Assembly: GCA_021234155.1 (NCBI GenBank)
Contig: JAJEKV010000040.1
Span: 12,235,072-12,299,071, forward strand
DNA length: 64,000 nucleotides
Reading direction: 5' to 3'
From: Isoetes taiwanensis
Taxonomy: Eukaryota > Streptophyta > Lycopodiopsida > Isoetales > Isoetaceae
Part shown: positions 10,111 to 21,080 of the stretch, one piece after another
Position numbering within the stretch: position 1 is the stretch's first letter
How the letters are laid out: each line of letters begins with the position of its first letter
Program-made: the position numbers and the translations under genes
The notes under the pieces: generated by a model
The model's database searches: none
What the model was told of the DNA's origin: nothing
What the model saw: the letters and a program-made list of their open reading frames with translations, nothing else

Positions 10111-13100
10111 ATGGAGTCAGTTCCAAGCGATGCAATTCCAGATTTGCGCAACAGAGGTTTGACCCTTAAGGAGTTATATAAATCAGAGGAAAGGAATGTT
10201 GATGACAATGACATGCGGAGGATGTGGGGTCCAAAGGTAAATGGCAAGTCTTGTTACAGGTTCAGGTTGTTGAAAGAAAACAAGAAGGAGGAGTTCCTAT
10301 TGCTATATAAGAAAATACATGATAGAAAGAAGGTTTTAGGAGGGCAGGTGCCTCAAGCATTGGCAGTAGCATTTCTCTTGCATTGCAATGGTCGTGAAAT
10401 AAACTGGATGAGTTTCTACAAGCATGCAAAGTCAGCAGCAAAGAGTAGAGCACTTTCAAACAGTGACTATGACGATGGGCTGAAAAACGGGACAGCAAAT
10501 GTTGTTTCTCAACAGACATTGTCTCCAATTGCGTCAGTGCTTGTTGAGAAGCCCTCTTCACAAATCTTTATTAGCTCTAATGTGACATGTAAGACCAAGG
10601 TGAATGATGCCAATTATGAAAAAAGATACCAGGTACTATTTGATTCTTGTTTCTCTATTTTGTAGCTAATTTCTTAACCACTGAGGTCATAGCAGCTTCT
10701 TATATTCAATTACTATGTTTATCTTTAGCTACATAAATTAATTTTTAGCTGTAGCTATATGGAGTTGTAGTTTTTGTATTCATAGTTAGAGGCATGTTGT
10801 TGTAAGGTATAATTGCATGTTTTAAGCCAAAGTTGAAGCTCATAGGTAGAATCATGTAGTTATGAGTTGCAGCTACAAGCTTAAGCTTAGTCACATGTTG
10901 TAGTTGATATTTACAACCATTTTGTGCAGATTGCAGCTGGAAGCTTACAGTTGCTTGTTGCAGATGCACCACGCCTTACTAGTTACAGTCTCAGTCTTAG
11001 CCATAGTGCACCATGCCTTAGTAGTTGCAGTTTCAGTCACAGTCGTAGTGAGAGAGTGTATCAGGCAGTTACAGCTTGCACCTTGTGTCTTCTAGCTCAA
11101 GTCACAGCTTGCAGCTTGTGTCCTATAGTTGCAGCTTGTATCATATAGTTGCAGCTTGTGTCCTTTGGCATCGAGATGCTCTGAAGCTATAGGCCAAGCT
11201 TTTGCAGATCACCATAATGAGCACTCAAACTCTTGCTGATAGGCTGGTTAATCTTCCAGCCCATTGACTGATGCAAAATGTTTGAGCTTTCTTTCTTTAT
11301 ACTAGATGGCAAGATGCTTGACCTTTTTTCAATAGAGCAAGATGTTTTGCATGTACTTGCACCTTCATTCCATCAATTGTTTATCTAATTTAAGATTCTA
11401 ATTTAATTATCTCTTGTATTTCAGAAATGTCAAGGATATTGAAGGAGTGGATTTCTCTTTGCTTGAGAACATGATGTCAACAAAGGTGACTATTGAACCA
11501 GAATCGCTGGCGAGGATAAGTGCAAAGCGGTCATGAAAGAAAATATTAAAGGTCTAGAGGCTAGGGAGGTTCGTGTAGCCAATGACATTAAAAAGTACCA
11601 AGATTTAATCACAAAGCTCTCAAGTGCGGTGAAGGAGGGCGTTGAGGCGATAATTGACCTCCAAAAAAGGGAGCTTGAAGAGTTGCGTCTAGCTTTGAAG
11701 CAAGCTCGATGACTTATTGCTTGTGGAGATTTCAGAGATGTCGAAGTTGGAGCAGCTAAACAAATTGAGACCCGCCTTACAAGGCTTTTGGCATCTCGAT
11801 CCAGCATGTGCCAACCTTTTGAATTCGATCCTTGTTTGCCTACCCAAACACCGGTCGTTGTTGATAGTATGAAGGAAGCTTCGAGCATTAATTTGAGCGA
11901 AGCATGCCCATTTTGTTACAGGTCACTCACATCGGATGAGATGCTCTTGCCAATCATTATTGAAAGTGCGCGGACACACATATCATGTGGCATGTTGCGT
12001 AGCGCATTTCAGGTAGCATCTTCCAATTCCATATGTTTCTGAATGAATTAATCTAACAGCGTTTTGTTTTGCAGTTGCTCTACATTATGTTGTTATACGA
12101 ATTGTGGACATACCATGTCAAAATCATGGCTGTCGTTTCTTGGATTAAAGGGGTGCCAGGAGTCGAAGATTAGCATAACGCTAGATTCGCATGGTTGGTT
12201 TGTTTTCATTTATTTTCAGCTCATGCTAGGTACTTAATGATTGTTACTTACATATGGAAATAGAGAAATTGACAATGAAAGGTGTTAGCTCCACCCTGGC
12301 ATCCGTATCATATCCCAAGGATCATAAACTTATGCCGAGATGTTTGAGCACTGCATTAATAGTTGGGAAGGGCGTGATGGACAATATTTCTTACAAAGAG
12401 CAGAAGGACAATAATGGTAACAAAAGTTGTTAATATTTTCTAATGTGCAGGATTTTCAAAAAAATATGACCATGTGTATTTTATTATACATATGCAACAC
12501 AGATAGTCAAGGGCAATCAACAACTGGTATGGAAGTTCACGATAACTGCAAAAACCTGATTTCCGTTGAAGAGAATGAACCAAACACTGCAGTCTTGTTT
12601 CCCCAAGGTAATTATATGTAATTTTGCTAGGGTATTCTTTACACGGATCTGTGACAAAAAATGTTTTAAGTTGTTTGACAGGTGGTTTGGTTAAACTTTA
12701 GTGGTAGTGTCCAGTTGCATGGTTGGTTAAACTGTAGTGCTAGGGTCATGTTGCATGGACTGTTACAGGGATGCAAATGGTTTGACTTACTTACTCTGTT
12801 TATTTATGTTGGTTATTGTCACTTCAGATAATAGCACTAATGATGTAGTGTCTAAAGGCCCCCAACCAGAAGCCTCAAATGGGAAAGATGCCAGCGACAC
12901 TGCCTCATCCCCTTTTGGAAAGAAACATGATGTGCGCAGTCCACCTAACAATGGAAAGACTGCTTCTTGTCGATCAAAATTAGCTAACTCCATTGGGATT
13001 GTATAGTAATGACACATGATCATAACTGAGATGTAGCGGTTATCTATAGGAGACAATAGGGTAGTTGTTGCAGGAAAGAATGACAATCTCGGTGAAGTTC

Positions 13101-13984
13101 GCACTCCATCGCGTAGCCCAATCTTGAAGACAAGGAATGGAACATCTTATCCGTCACAATATGAAGAGTCCATTTCACCTGGTAAAATGTTCTCTTATTA
13201 GATTGATTTTAAATTTATTTGTTTGAATATATGCTGAAATTTAGATTCTACTGTAGGAAATACAATAAGTTTAGCAACCAGAAAAAGTAAACGGGGGGAG
13301 GCATTTGGTAGTCCTTCCATGTCCCCATGTACTAAAAGGATCAAATCACACAAAAAGCTTCTTATTTTTGAGCTTGATGGTGTTTTGTTGAAGCTATTTG
13401 AGAATACGGAACCATTGCCCAGCTGTGTCATGGATGGTGCAGAACTAAAGCACCTCAATCATACAAAGTTAGCTGTTTTGCGTCCGAGGGCAAGGGATCT
13501 TCTAGATTGGTGTTTGGAGCACTTTGAGATTGCTGTTTGGACAAGATTGAGCAGCACGGCGGCCAATCTTATTATTAATCAAATGTTTCAACAAGCTGTC
13601 AAACAGAAATTACATTTTACTTGGTCTTCAGGAAAGTGCACAAACACATCGTTCAAGATTGATAGAAAGCCTATTATGTTGAAGGAGTTGAGCAAGGTAT
13701 ATCAGGAATCAAAGGGAGTGTGGAATGAAAAGAATACATTGTTAATAGATGATATGTTGTACCATGGTTTCAAAAACAGTCCGCATTCAATGGTATGTCC
13801 CAATACTTACCAACCATCTCGAATAGATGGTGACTTCCTCTACGAACATTTGAGACCTTGGCTGGAAGGATTATTAGAAAATGAAAGTGTGGAAGTCTAT
13901 GCCAAAGCAAATCCATTGACCAACTTTCTGGATAAGGTTTCTAAAAGAGCAGTGGACATTCTCAAGAAATATCGGTATCATTGA
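10111..13984 (+). CDS. multi-exon NIF/FCP1-like phosphatase-domain gene
   Basis: This is the best host-gene candidate. Exon 10111-10632 starts MESVPSDAIPDL and encodes a basic region (LTLKELYKSEERNVDD). Later exon-like segments are: 11425-12012, a coiled coil (LEAREVRVANDIKKY) then CPFC and C-rich sequence; about 12265-12420; 12503-12610; 12829-13010; 13050-13181; and the terminal exon 13257-13984. The last exon is intact and carries the FCP1 homology (HAD-type) domain: LLIFELDGVLL, then VWTRLSSTAANLI and LLIDDMLYHGFKN. The family dephosphorylates phosphoserine, for example on the RNA polymerase II tail. Here the first Asp of DxD is Glu, so catalysis is doubtful. The segment 11425-11720 needs a frameshift near 11505 and crosses a TGA near 11710, and not all exon phases match. 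The gene is therefore either partly decayed or its exons are misjudged. Function beyond the domain is unknown. Confidence 0.6.
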
Positions 13985-14318
13985 CATTGAGTGAGTGGAA
14001 GACTATGAAGCTCTGAAGTATTTTGATACGTGTCATTTGTACACGAAGTAAATTGTTTTAGTTCAATGACTATTACTGTATTTGGCTTTTGCCTTACATT
14101 TTTATCAAATGATGGTTTTCAGCAGATTTTTATGGAAATGCTTTGTTTATAGTGCAACATGATGTGAAATTGATAATGTGTATTGATATGAAATTGGCCT
14201 TGTAAGTCCCTGCATATTCATTGGACACTGCTGGTATTAGAAACTGTACTCCAAAACCATGTGCAGAAGGAAAGATTGTACAGTATTTACATGGCAACAC
14301 AAAGCATGTGCATCCTGT
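13985..14318. other. 3' flank of the NIF-like gene
   Basis: AT-rich sequence following the TGA at 13982-13984, compatible with a 3' UTR. The next element begins at 14319. No other feature seen. Confidence 0.5.
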
Positions 14319-14865
14319 TGTTAGTTCTGTACGTCCTGGTACAGGACTATTCATGCATACGACGGACCAAGTCAAGGGCAAGGATCCACAACCAGGCACA
14401 GGTCAGTCGTCCAAGGCCACACAGAAGACCAAGCAGCAGACCACGCAGTCAAAGACCACGCCTGCTGTCAAGAGGAGGCGCTCAGATAAGTGACGGCCTG
14501 TCACCGCCTGCGTCAGCGTGATTTCAGGCACTTCAAGAGGCACCGCCAGCATTCCTGCAAATCAGGCCTCCTTCCAGGAGTCGGCACCGAAATCAGTCAG
14601 AGTGTCTATATTGGGCCAAAGGCCATTGTACTATATATATGAGTAGAGCCAGCACTCTAGTTTTTAGATGAGTTTTTGAGTCTTGTCTCACTTCAGTTTT
14701 CTCTCGATTGCGAGAGTTCATGTATCTTCATTGACATCAAGGAAGTTGTTCTCATTATTGTCTCAATTGTTCTCTTTGCTTTCTTTTCTTTTTCTCTTGT
14801 TCCTTTTGCAAATCCCGCGTGACATAGCTCCCGGATTCTCATGTTAGATCCAAGGGTCCTCACAG
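14319..14865 (+). mobile_element. 5' LTR of the plus-strand gypsy-type element
   Basis: Starts at TGTTAGTTCTGT and matches the LTR on the minus strand at about 1825-2372. It contains a TATA-like box CTATATATAT at 14631-14640 about 310 bases in, followed by GAGTAGAGCC, the likely LTR promoter and transcript start area. The right border is approximate because no standard primer-binding site is visible. The matching 3' LTR is missing: the element is cut at about 18524. Confidence 0.7.
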
Positions 14866-15138
14866 AGGGCTGTCTTGCAGGAGTTCCCGAACCCAGACCC
14901 CAAACACTGTCGCCGCTGCCGGGTCTGAACCTTCTTTTCTCTCCATCGTGTCGGCTCGAGGTTTCACTCCTGAAGAACTTCTTTGCCAAACGGCGGCTCG
15001 ACTGGAGCGCCATCAACGCCGTGAGGCTGTTCGGGATAGTATGATTCTGCCTATGACATTGAGGGTGGTCGTGTCCGCTCCAGGGCTCAGTCGGCACCGC
15101 CTACCCCTCGTGCTCATTCTCGACTAGGGTCTCCCCCT

Positions 15139-17892
15139 GTGTGCAGGCGTTGCTCTCAACCTCAGTCCCCACAACATACACCTGTTCAGCCCATGCCTCA
15201 CTATTTCCAGACTACAGACAGCACCTACATTCATATACCTTCCGGTCACACCCCTCAGCCGTCACAACCTTCTTCACCTCCTGCTGGGATGGGCTACCAT
15301 CAAGTGTCCTTTGGCCCTCCCCACGTTCACGAATTTCAGTCTTCTCCATCTTTTCAGCACGCTCTTCCTGTTTACCAAACCACTGATCTCAAGCCTAATG
15401 AGGAGGGCTCTCATGACCCTTCCCCACCTGATGCTACTTTCTATGGACCCCCGGGTTTTTCAGTTCCATCCCCTTGCTCTCAGTCTCAGGCTGTTCCACC
15501 TCTGTATGCTTCGGCATATCCTCCACCAAATCCACCTGTCTATGCGCAAGTTCCGCCTTCATCTCCCACTCATAATTTGAAGCTGACTTATCCAACCTTT
15601 GGTAAAACTAAAGGCAAACCACTGGATCAGAGTGCTCAAGTCCACATGGAGGAATTTGAAGCCTTGGCCATTTTGAATGGTCGTGCGCAGCCACAACTCA
15701 AATTTCATATCTTTTCGACCACGCTCAGAGGCGCCCCTCATCAGTGGTTAATGGCCAACAAAAGTCACTGGAAACAGAGTTGGCATGAAATGAAAACGGT
15801 ATTCCTTTCTCATTATGGCACCACAGATGATGATCAACTTCTTCACAAGCAACTCAATGGCCTTCAGCAAGAGCCCACGGAGTCAGCCAGGGATGTTGCG
15901 GACCGTCTACACATTCTCGTCAGTAAACTCCAGGAGTACCCCACGCAAAGCCAGATTCTTGTCTGGTTTCTGCAAGGCCTTCCTCCTGCCATTCGACTCA
16001 TGACAGAATACCTGCGTCCAAAGTCTCTGGAGCAGGCCATTGAATTGGTCAATCACTCGGTCAATGTTTCTTCTCGAGGTGTTGCTCTCACGGAACTACC
16101 TTTCATGCCGCCCGTCATGGTTCCACAGAATTCTGTTCAGCCTCAGCAAACAAATCCACAATGCTCACAGATCTGGTGTTATATTTGTAAACATCAAGGC
16201 CATCTGGCAAATGAATGCAACTCCTCCAATGGACCTCCTCACTGCAAAAGGTGCAATATGTGCAATCACGCCACGGAGGAATGCACTCGTTCTCATCCTA
16301 CACCCTTCAGGAACAAAATGGTTTTTCAAGTCCAGACCACGCCTCAACAACAACAGTCATATCAGCCTCAGCAATATCAAACTCAACAACCGCAACAGTA
16401 TCAACAAACGCAGCAATCTCAGCAGCCACGGGGACAAGGCAACCGTCCTCCCTTTGATCCTTCAAAGGCTCAATGTTATCATTGTCATGAATGGGGTCAC
16501 ACCACCACGGCGTGTCCTCAACTTCCTCAAGTTCAAGTCCAACTTCCAGGTTCAAATCAACCAGCTTCAGTACGTCTCACAGCTTATCAACTCTGGGTGG
16601 CCAATGGTAAACAGGGCCCTCGTCCTGTTTTGAGGAAGCCCCCTCGGCCGCCTCAACAACAGCGCCCTCAGCAGGCCGCATCTACCTCCAATCCTATGGA
16701 TCAACAAACCCAAGAGGAGATTTATCATGCACTGAACCCTCCAGTCCAGCAGTCCAATTGGGTTGGTCTCGTCACACGTCACACACGGGCTTCACGCCCT
16801 TTGACCATCATCCCTCACGACACGCAACCCGCCTTTGCTGTGGAAACAGTCCCTCATGATGATGATAAAAAAGTTCACTTCGCGCCTGATCTTGACAAAC
16901 TCATGCCTCACGTCATGCCTAAAGTGAGTCAAAGTATTCTGAAACTCATGCAGGCTGCGGAAGGTCGCACACTGGCAAATGTTCATGCCACCACTAGAGT
17001 TCAGCAGCGTCAGGCAGCGCCGTCATCATCTACCGACACACGCGCTCAACCGTATCCAAATATTGCTGCTGAGGTAGAGCTTCTCAAAGAAGTCTCCGCT
17101 TCTCTACCACAGACTCCAGCTCCACTAGACCCTGCGGACCCCTTTTCACATGTTCCTTTGGAACTTCAGGAAGAACTCGCCAAGATCAAGATTCCTTTGA
17201 GCCTGGCCACCATTTTGAAACTCTGTCCAGCTCTCAAAGATCAGTTACCACTTCCCACGGTTCTGGTTGGAGCTGTTGCGACCTCAACACCCACGGTGCA
17301 CGCCACGGTGGGCACTCAGCACATCAATCATGTCCAAATTGATGGTGGTAGTGCCGTCAATCTTATTACTGATAAACTCAGGAAGCAATTGGGCATCAAA
17401 CAATTATACCATGCCCCTTATGACATCAAGTTGGCAAATGGCCATATCACGCGCCCTCAAGGTGTCACTCCTCTTCTCCATATCAGCATTGGTGATCTCA
17501 AATTCCCTTTGGAATTTGGTGTTTGGAAAGCTGGAGAAGATCCTGGTGATTATGAAATGCTGGTGGGACGCCCTTTTCTCCGCCAGGCTACGAGTATTCA
17601 TTACTGGGCCACAGACCAACTTGTTATCACTGATGGACATCTTAATGCCACAATGGATCTGGAAACTGGCAAATTGATCTCTGTTGAGAATGCAGAACCT
17701 TCAATCTCAGACACTGACTCTGAAGAAGCACAAAATATTTATCATGTTCAAGCTCCACCCGGGGGGTCTGCCTCTTTCCTCCTACCCGGAGTACGCGGAT
17801 CCTTGGGGGGAGATGACGCTGGATCAGGACCAGGCTGTGGCTGCTCTCTTGGACCCGTACCTGGCTTCCTGCAATCGCATTCAACGTCTTGA
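15139..17892 (+). CDS. gypsy-type Gag-protease polyprotein
   Basis: A 917-codon open frame. A proline-rich N-terminus (to about residue 165) precedes the Retrotrans_gag core at residues 170-310 (HIFSTTLRGAPHQWL, FLSHYGTTDDDQ, WFLQGLPPAI). Three CCHC zinc knuckles follow: CYICKHQGHLANEC near residue 347, CKRCNMCNHATEEC near 370 and CYHCHEWGHTTTAC near 450. They are separated by a glutamine-rich stretch. An aspartic protease follows near residue 735 (IDGGSAVNLI) with its later DYEMLVGRPFL motif near 805. The conserved start seen in the minus-strand copy is out of frame here because of a one-base loss near 15045, so this copy lacks the natural start. After GRPFL the frame passes a G-run at 17760-17766 and ends; pol continues in the +1 frame. 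Confidence 0.88.
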   Translation: MCRRCSQPQSPQHTPVQPMPHYFQTTDSTYIHIPSGHTPQPSQPSSPPAGMGYHQVSFGPPHVHEFQSSPSFQHALPVYQTTDLKPNEEGSHDPSPPDATFYGPPGFSVPSPCSQSQAVPPLYASAYPPPNPPVYAQVPPSSPTHNLKLTYPTFGKTKGKPLDQSAQVHMEEFEALAILNGRAQPQLKFHIFSTTLRGAPHQWLMANKSHWKQSWHEMKTVFLSHYGTTDDDQLLHKQLNGLQQEPTESARDVADRLHILVSKLQEYPTQSQILVWFLQGLPPAIRLMTEYLRPKSLEQAIELVNHSVNVSSRGVALTELPFMPPVMVPQNSVQPQQTNPQCSQIWCYICKHQGHLANECNSSNGPPHCKRCNMCNHATEECTRSHPTPFRNKMVFQVQTTPQQQQSYQPQQYQTQQPQQYQQTQQSQQPRGQGNRPPFDPSKAQCYHCHEWGHTTTACPQLPQVQVQLPGSNQPASVRLTAYQLWVANGKQGPRPVLRKPPRPPQQQRPQQAASTSNPMDQQTQEEIYHALNPPVQQSNWVGLVTRHTRASRPLTIIPHDTQPAFAVETVPHDDDKKVHFAPDLDKLMPHVMPKVSQSILKLMQAAEGRTLANVHATTRVQQRQAAPSSSTDTRAQPYPNIAAEVELLKEVSASLPQTPAPLDPADPFSHVPLELQEELAKIKIPLSLATILKLCPALKDQLPLPTVLVGAVATSTPTVHATVGTQHINHVQIDGGSAVNLITDKLRKQLGIKQLYHAPYDIKLANGHITRPQGVTPLLHISIGDLKFPLEFGVWKAGEDPGDYEMLVGRPFLRQATSIHYWATDQLVITDGHLNATMDLETGKLISVENAEPSISDTDSEEAQNIYHVQAPPGGSASFLLPGVRGSLGGDDAGSGPGCGCSLGPVPGFLQSHSTS

Positions 17893-18524
17893 TCATTTTT
17901 CAGACAGCATCCCTTCTTCGGAGACTGTTGATGTTAATGCCGTCATGAAGCAACCCTTGCTTGATGACACTCAGCAGCCTTTTTTCTTCACTACTCAAAA
18001 TGCGGCTCCTCCCGTCATGCTTCAACCTCCTGCTCATCAGGTTCAGGACACGGAGGTCGTTCCTCATATTCAAACTCCAGAAGTGGAAATCGTGGACATT
18101 GGTAACAATTAACCGGTCCGATTAGCTGCTCATCTTCCATTCACCTATAAAGCACGCGCGGTAACGCTGTTCAAGAAGTTCAAACATATTTTTGCTTGGA
18201 GTTACAAAGACCTTCGAGGTATCAAAAAAGAATTGGGGGAACTCACCATTCCTACCAAACCTGATGCACGCCCCATCTAGCAACGACAGTACAGGCTCAA
18301 CCCAAATTACCGTGACCGCGTCAAGGCCGAAATTGACAAACTCTTAGCTGCTGGCCTGATTTATGAGGTCAAACACTCTAAATGGGTGAGCCCCATCGTC
18401 ATTGCTCTCAAACACAATGGTAAGATCCACGTTTGCGTGGACTACAGAAAACTCAATCAAGCTACGGAGCGTGATCACTTTTCGCTTCCCTTCACAGACC
18501 AGGTTCTTGAAGAAGTTGCTCGAA
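17767..18524 (+). pseudogene. gypsy-type pol, reverse transcriptase N-terminal part, truncated
   Basis: The +1 frame continues from the G-run at 17760-17766 through a linker to a stop at 18110-18112, then into reverse transcriptase: FTYKARAVTLFKKF, FAWSYKDLRGI, YRLNPNYRDRVKAEIDKLL, GLIYEVKHSKWVSPIV and VCVDYRKLNQATERDHFSLP. These are the fingers and early palm of a Ty3/gypsy enzyme. An in-frame TAG at 18278 replaces the expected residue in ARPI-QRQY. Homology stops at about 18524 (VLEEVA), before the catalytic YxDD box, where LINE sequence begins. The enzyme cannot be functional. Confidence 0.85.
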
Positions 18525-21080
18525 TCCAGTGCAGATGGGCACAGCATGGGGTCTTGACAGTTGGGGCATGGTATATTGATGGGCAGCTGGCACCCTGACA
18601 GCTTTTTCGCCACAGGTTTCGACTTCAGGAACGGGATTGTGCTATCTGGGCGCGGGTGGCCAATGCTCTGCCGCTGAACTCCCCGCAAGCGTCAGGACGA
18701 GTGTGGAGTTGTCATCCAAGAGTTGACCCCTCAAATTTCGTAAAGTCCTGTTATGAGCTTTTGGCAATTCAGGATGAGCTGCCTCCCTCGGATGGCTGGA
18801 GTATCCAGGTGCCGGGAGATGATTGGGGCAACATCTGGAGATGGGTGTTGTGACGGTCCAGGGAAATATACGCTATAAATACGTATATTCCTGGACCCGT
18901 CACTATACAAGTCTACCTTGTAGCCTTGTATACCTTAGAAAGTGGTAATGGGTGCATATCTAAGTTAAATGCTTAACTTAGATACCATTTCCACATGGCC
19001 TTATCCTATTGGGCAAACCGCCACACGGCCCCACCCCATTGGTGCCACGTGCCATCCCAGGTGGACCCTAACCTATATTGGCCCAAACCCTAACCTTAGA
19101 CCTCTTTTCCTGACCCTAGCACCTGAACACTCATCTACGCACTCGAAACCCTATTTCGAGCATTGTTCGTCGTAGCATAGCCTGGTGTAGCAGCCCCCGA
19201 AGTGTGTGCACGATCTTGGAGGGAGCACGGCTTCGACCCCGTCAAGGAGCATGGAGACGCCAGGATTGGGAGGGAGTGCTTCTGGAGCAGGTAGGTGGAG
19301 TAGAGTTCATAGTAGTTCATCTGGAAGTTAGCACTCCAGATGGGTTTGTATGTTGTATCTTGAGTAGAGCCATCCTAGAACCCTTGTTGAACATCTTGAA
19401 CCCTAATCAAGGAACCCTAACTGTAAGTTAGATGTGTATGATTAGGTTAAGATGTTCTTATGATGATTATCATGTTATGATGCTATGTGATGTTGGTTGA
19501 TCATGTTTGCTCCTCTTGTATTGGGAAGGGGGGTAGAGAACTAGTAGCCATTATGTAGTATGCTCATAGTTAGATCCCTTAGTTCCTATTATTATGCGGC
19601 CTGTGCATAGGAACCCACCGGGCTATGGGAGCTATGATGTGACTCAACACTACACAACGGACTAGAGGCAATGCGGAGGGAGGATCCCTGCTGAGCGTGG
19701 CTACTGGGGATCCCATAGTGGGCTAGGCTTATGGTCAGTCACTTCGTGTGGGTCGGGCATGGGTCTGACACCTCCTGGGGCAATGGTGTCGCCCTGCCCC
19801 TCAAGAGTTGCAAGTGTTGGCTTGGCTCTTGTTTTGGGAGGTTAAGTCAGGGACGAATCGTGTGTCGCCACGATTCTCTAGCCGCCCGTGGAACCTCTAG
19901 TCCCCGGGAAGGGGAGATGCAACCCTTCCTGCCTCGACGGACCAGGGAGAACAACCTGAAGTAGTCCCGATGGGTGATGCCATGGGATTGTGTATCCGAA
20001 AGGCTAGAGTCATGCCAGAGCTTGGTCTAGCCCATCTGCAAAGTATGCACAGGAGGGGCGGATGGAGTGGTCAACCCTAGCCATTGTCTATAGCCAGCCC
20101 CACCATTGTTATGACTCGGTCTGCTCTATCTTGAGGCCTATCCAGTCAGTCTACCTCCTCATGAGTCGGAGCCACGGGTAGGAGCTCTCATGTTTTATGG
20201 CATATGATTATCTTCTTCGCAGTTATGGATATGTGGATGAGCTACCCTTCGAGCTGACGATGTTTATGCTTCCGCTGTGATAGGAGCCCATAGGGGAAGG
20301 GCGCGCAAGACAACTTCGTGTCCCCTTCCCGCACTACGGTGATCCCAGAGTGCGGGATAGACGGAGGGCCCGTGCGGTCGAAGGACCGGATGGGGTTCCT
20401 ACGGAGTGTACGGCTGGGAGCCGTATATTTAGTAGGGAGCGTCACAGGTGTGGAACCCAATCTCGCCCCCCAAGATTCGGGTGTTGTTGTGGCAGATAGT
20501 GCACCGATCCCTGAGGGTGAATACGTGGGTTCACAGGATCAATCCGCTGATCAACGACCGATGTCCAATGTGTGGTGCCTCTGTTGAGACCCTGGAGCAC
20601 TGTATGTTTCTTTGCAGGAGATCCAGCAGGCATGGCAGTGGGTTCAACACCTCTTTCATATCTCGCTTCGTAGTCAAGAGGTTCTTTTGGGGATGTATCC
20701 TACTGGGTGGTCCCAGTTTCAGAGTCTGGCCTTCCATTTGTGTAAGGCTTGGTTACTGTGGCTCATATGGAAGCGATGACGCATGAAGGTGTTCAAGAAT
20801 GAGGAGGTGCAGCCTGGGGTCTTGATCCCACAGTTGAACTACAAATTATATCTTTCCTACCTGGCGTCCCCTCGGAAAGAGCAGTTCAAGGCAGCGGTCT
20901 GGGAAAGGACCCTCTTCATTGTAGACAGCATTGGCAGGTTTGTTTCATGAGTCGTAGGTAGGTATACGTGCCGTTTGGGTTCTCGCTCAAGTGTGGGCAG
21001 GAGTACCCTAGTATCGCTCTTCTTGTACTTACTCTCTATTAATAAGAATTAACTTGATCCTTCAAAAAAAAAAAAAAAAC
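18525..21080 (+). mobile_element. 5'-truncated L1-like LINE with poly(A), split by a solo LTR
   Basis: From 18525 the sequence encodes the C-terminal part of a plant L1-type ORF2 (ERDCAIWARVANALPL, then DGWSIQVPGDDWGNIWRWV). After the inserted LTR (18849-20446) the frame resumes as the reverse-transcriptase-associated zinc-binding domain: SPPKIRVLLWQIVHRSL, CPMCGASVETLEHCMFLC, then AFHLCKAWLLWLIWKR in a shifted frame. A poly(A) of 16 bases closes the element at 21065-21080, preceded by CTTC. The same C-terminus and CTTC-A(n) end occur in the LINE at 54184-59802, so both belong to one family. Joining 18843 to 20447 across one copy of GGTGT restores the frame, showing that the LTR arrived after the LINE. 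Confidence 0.85.
18849..20446 (+). mobile_element. solo LTR, TGTGAC...GTCACA, 5-bp target duplication
   Basis: The 1598-bp insert begins TGTGACGGTCC and ends GGAGCGTCACA. It is flanked by GGTGT on both sides (18844-18848 and 20447-20451), the expected 5-bp duplication for LTR-element integrase. There is no internal region, so it is a solo LTR left by recombination between two LTRs. Its first 56 bases can fold on themselves (GACGGTCCAGGGAAATATAC against GTATATTCCTGGACCCGTC). A diverged relative lies on the minus strand at 31685-32927; both carry GCGGCCTGTGCA (19596-19607 here). Orientation is assigned by the TG end with the hairpin and is tentative. Confidence 0.9.

Noticed and set aside
20041-20446. 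Coding sequence within the solo LTR
   Set aside because: The open frames cross the LTR end into the LINE; the LTR itself has no internal region.
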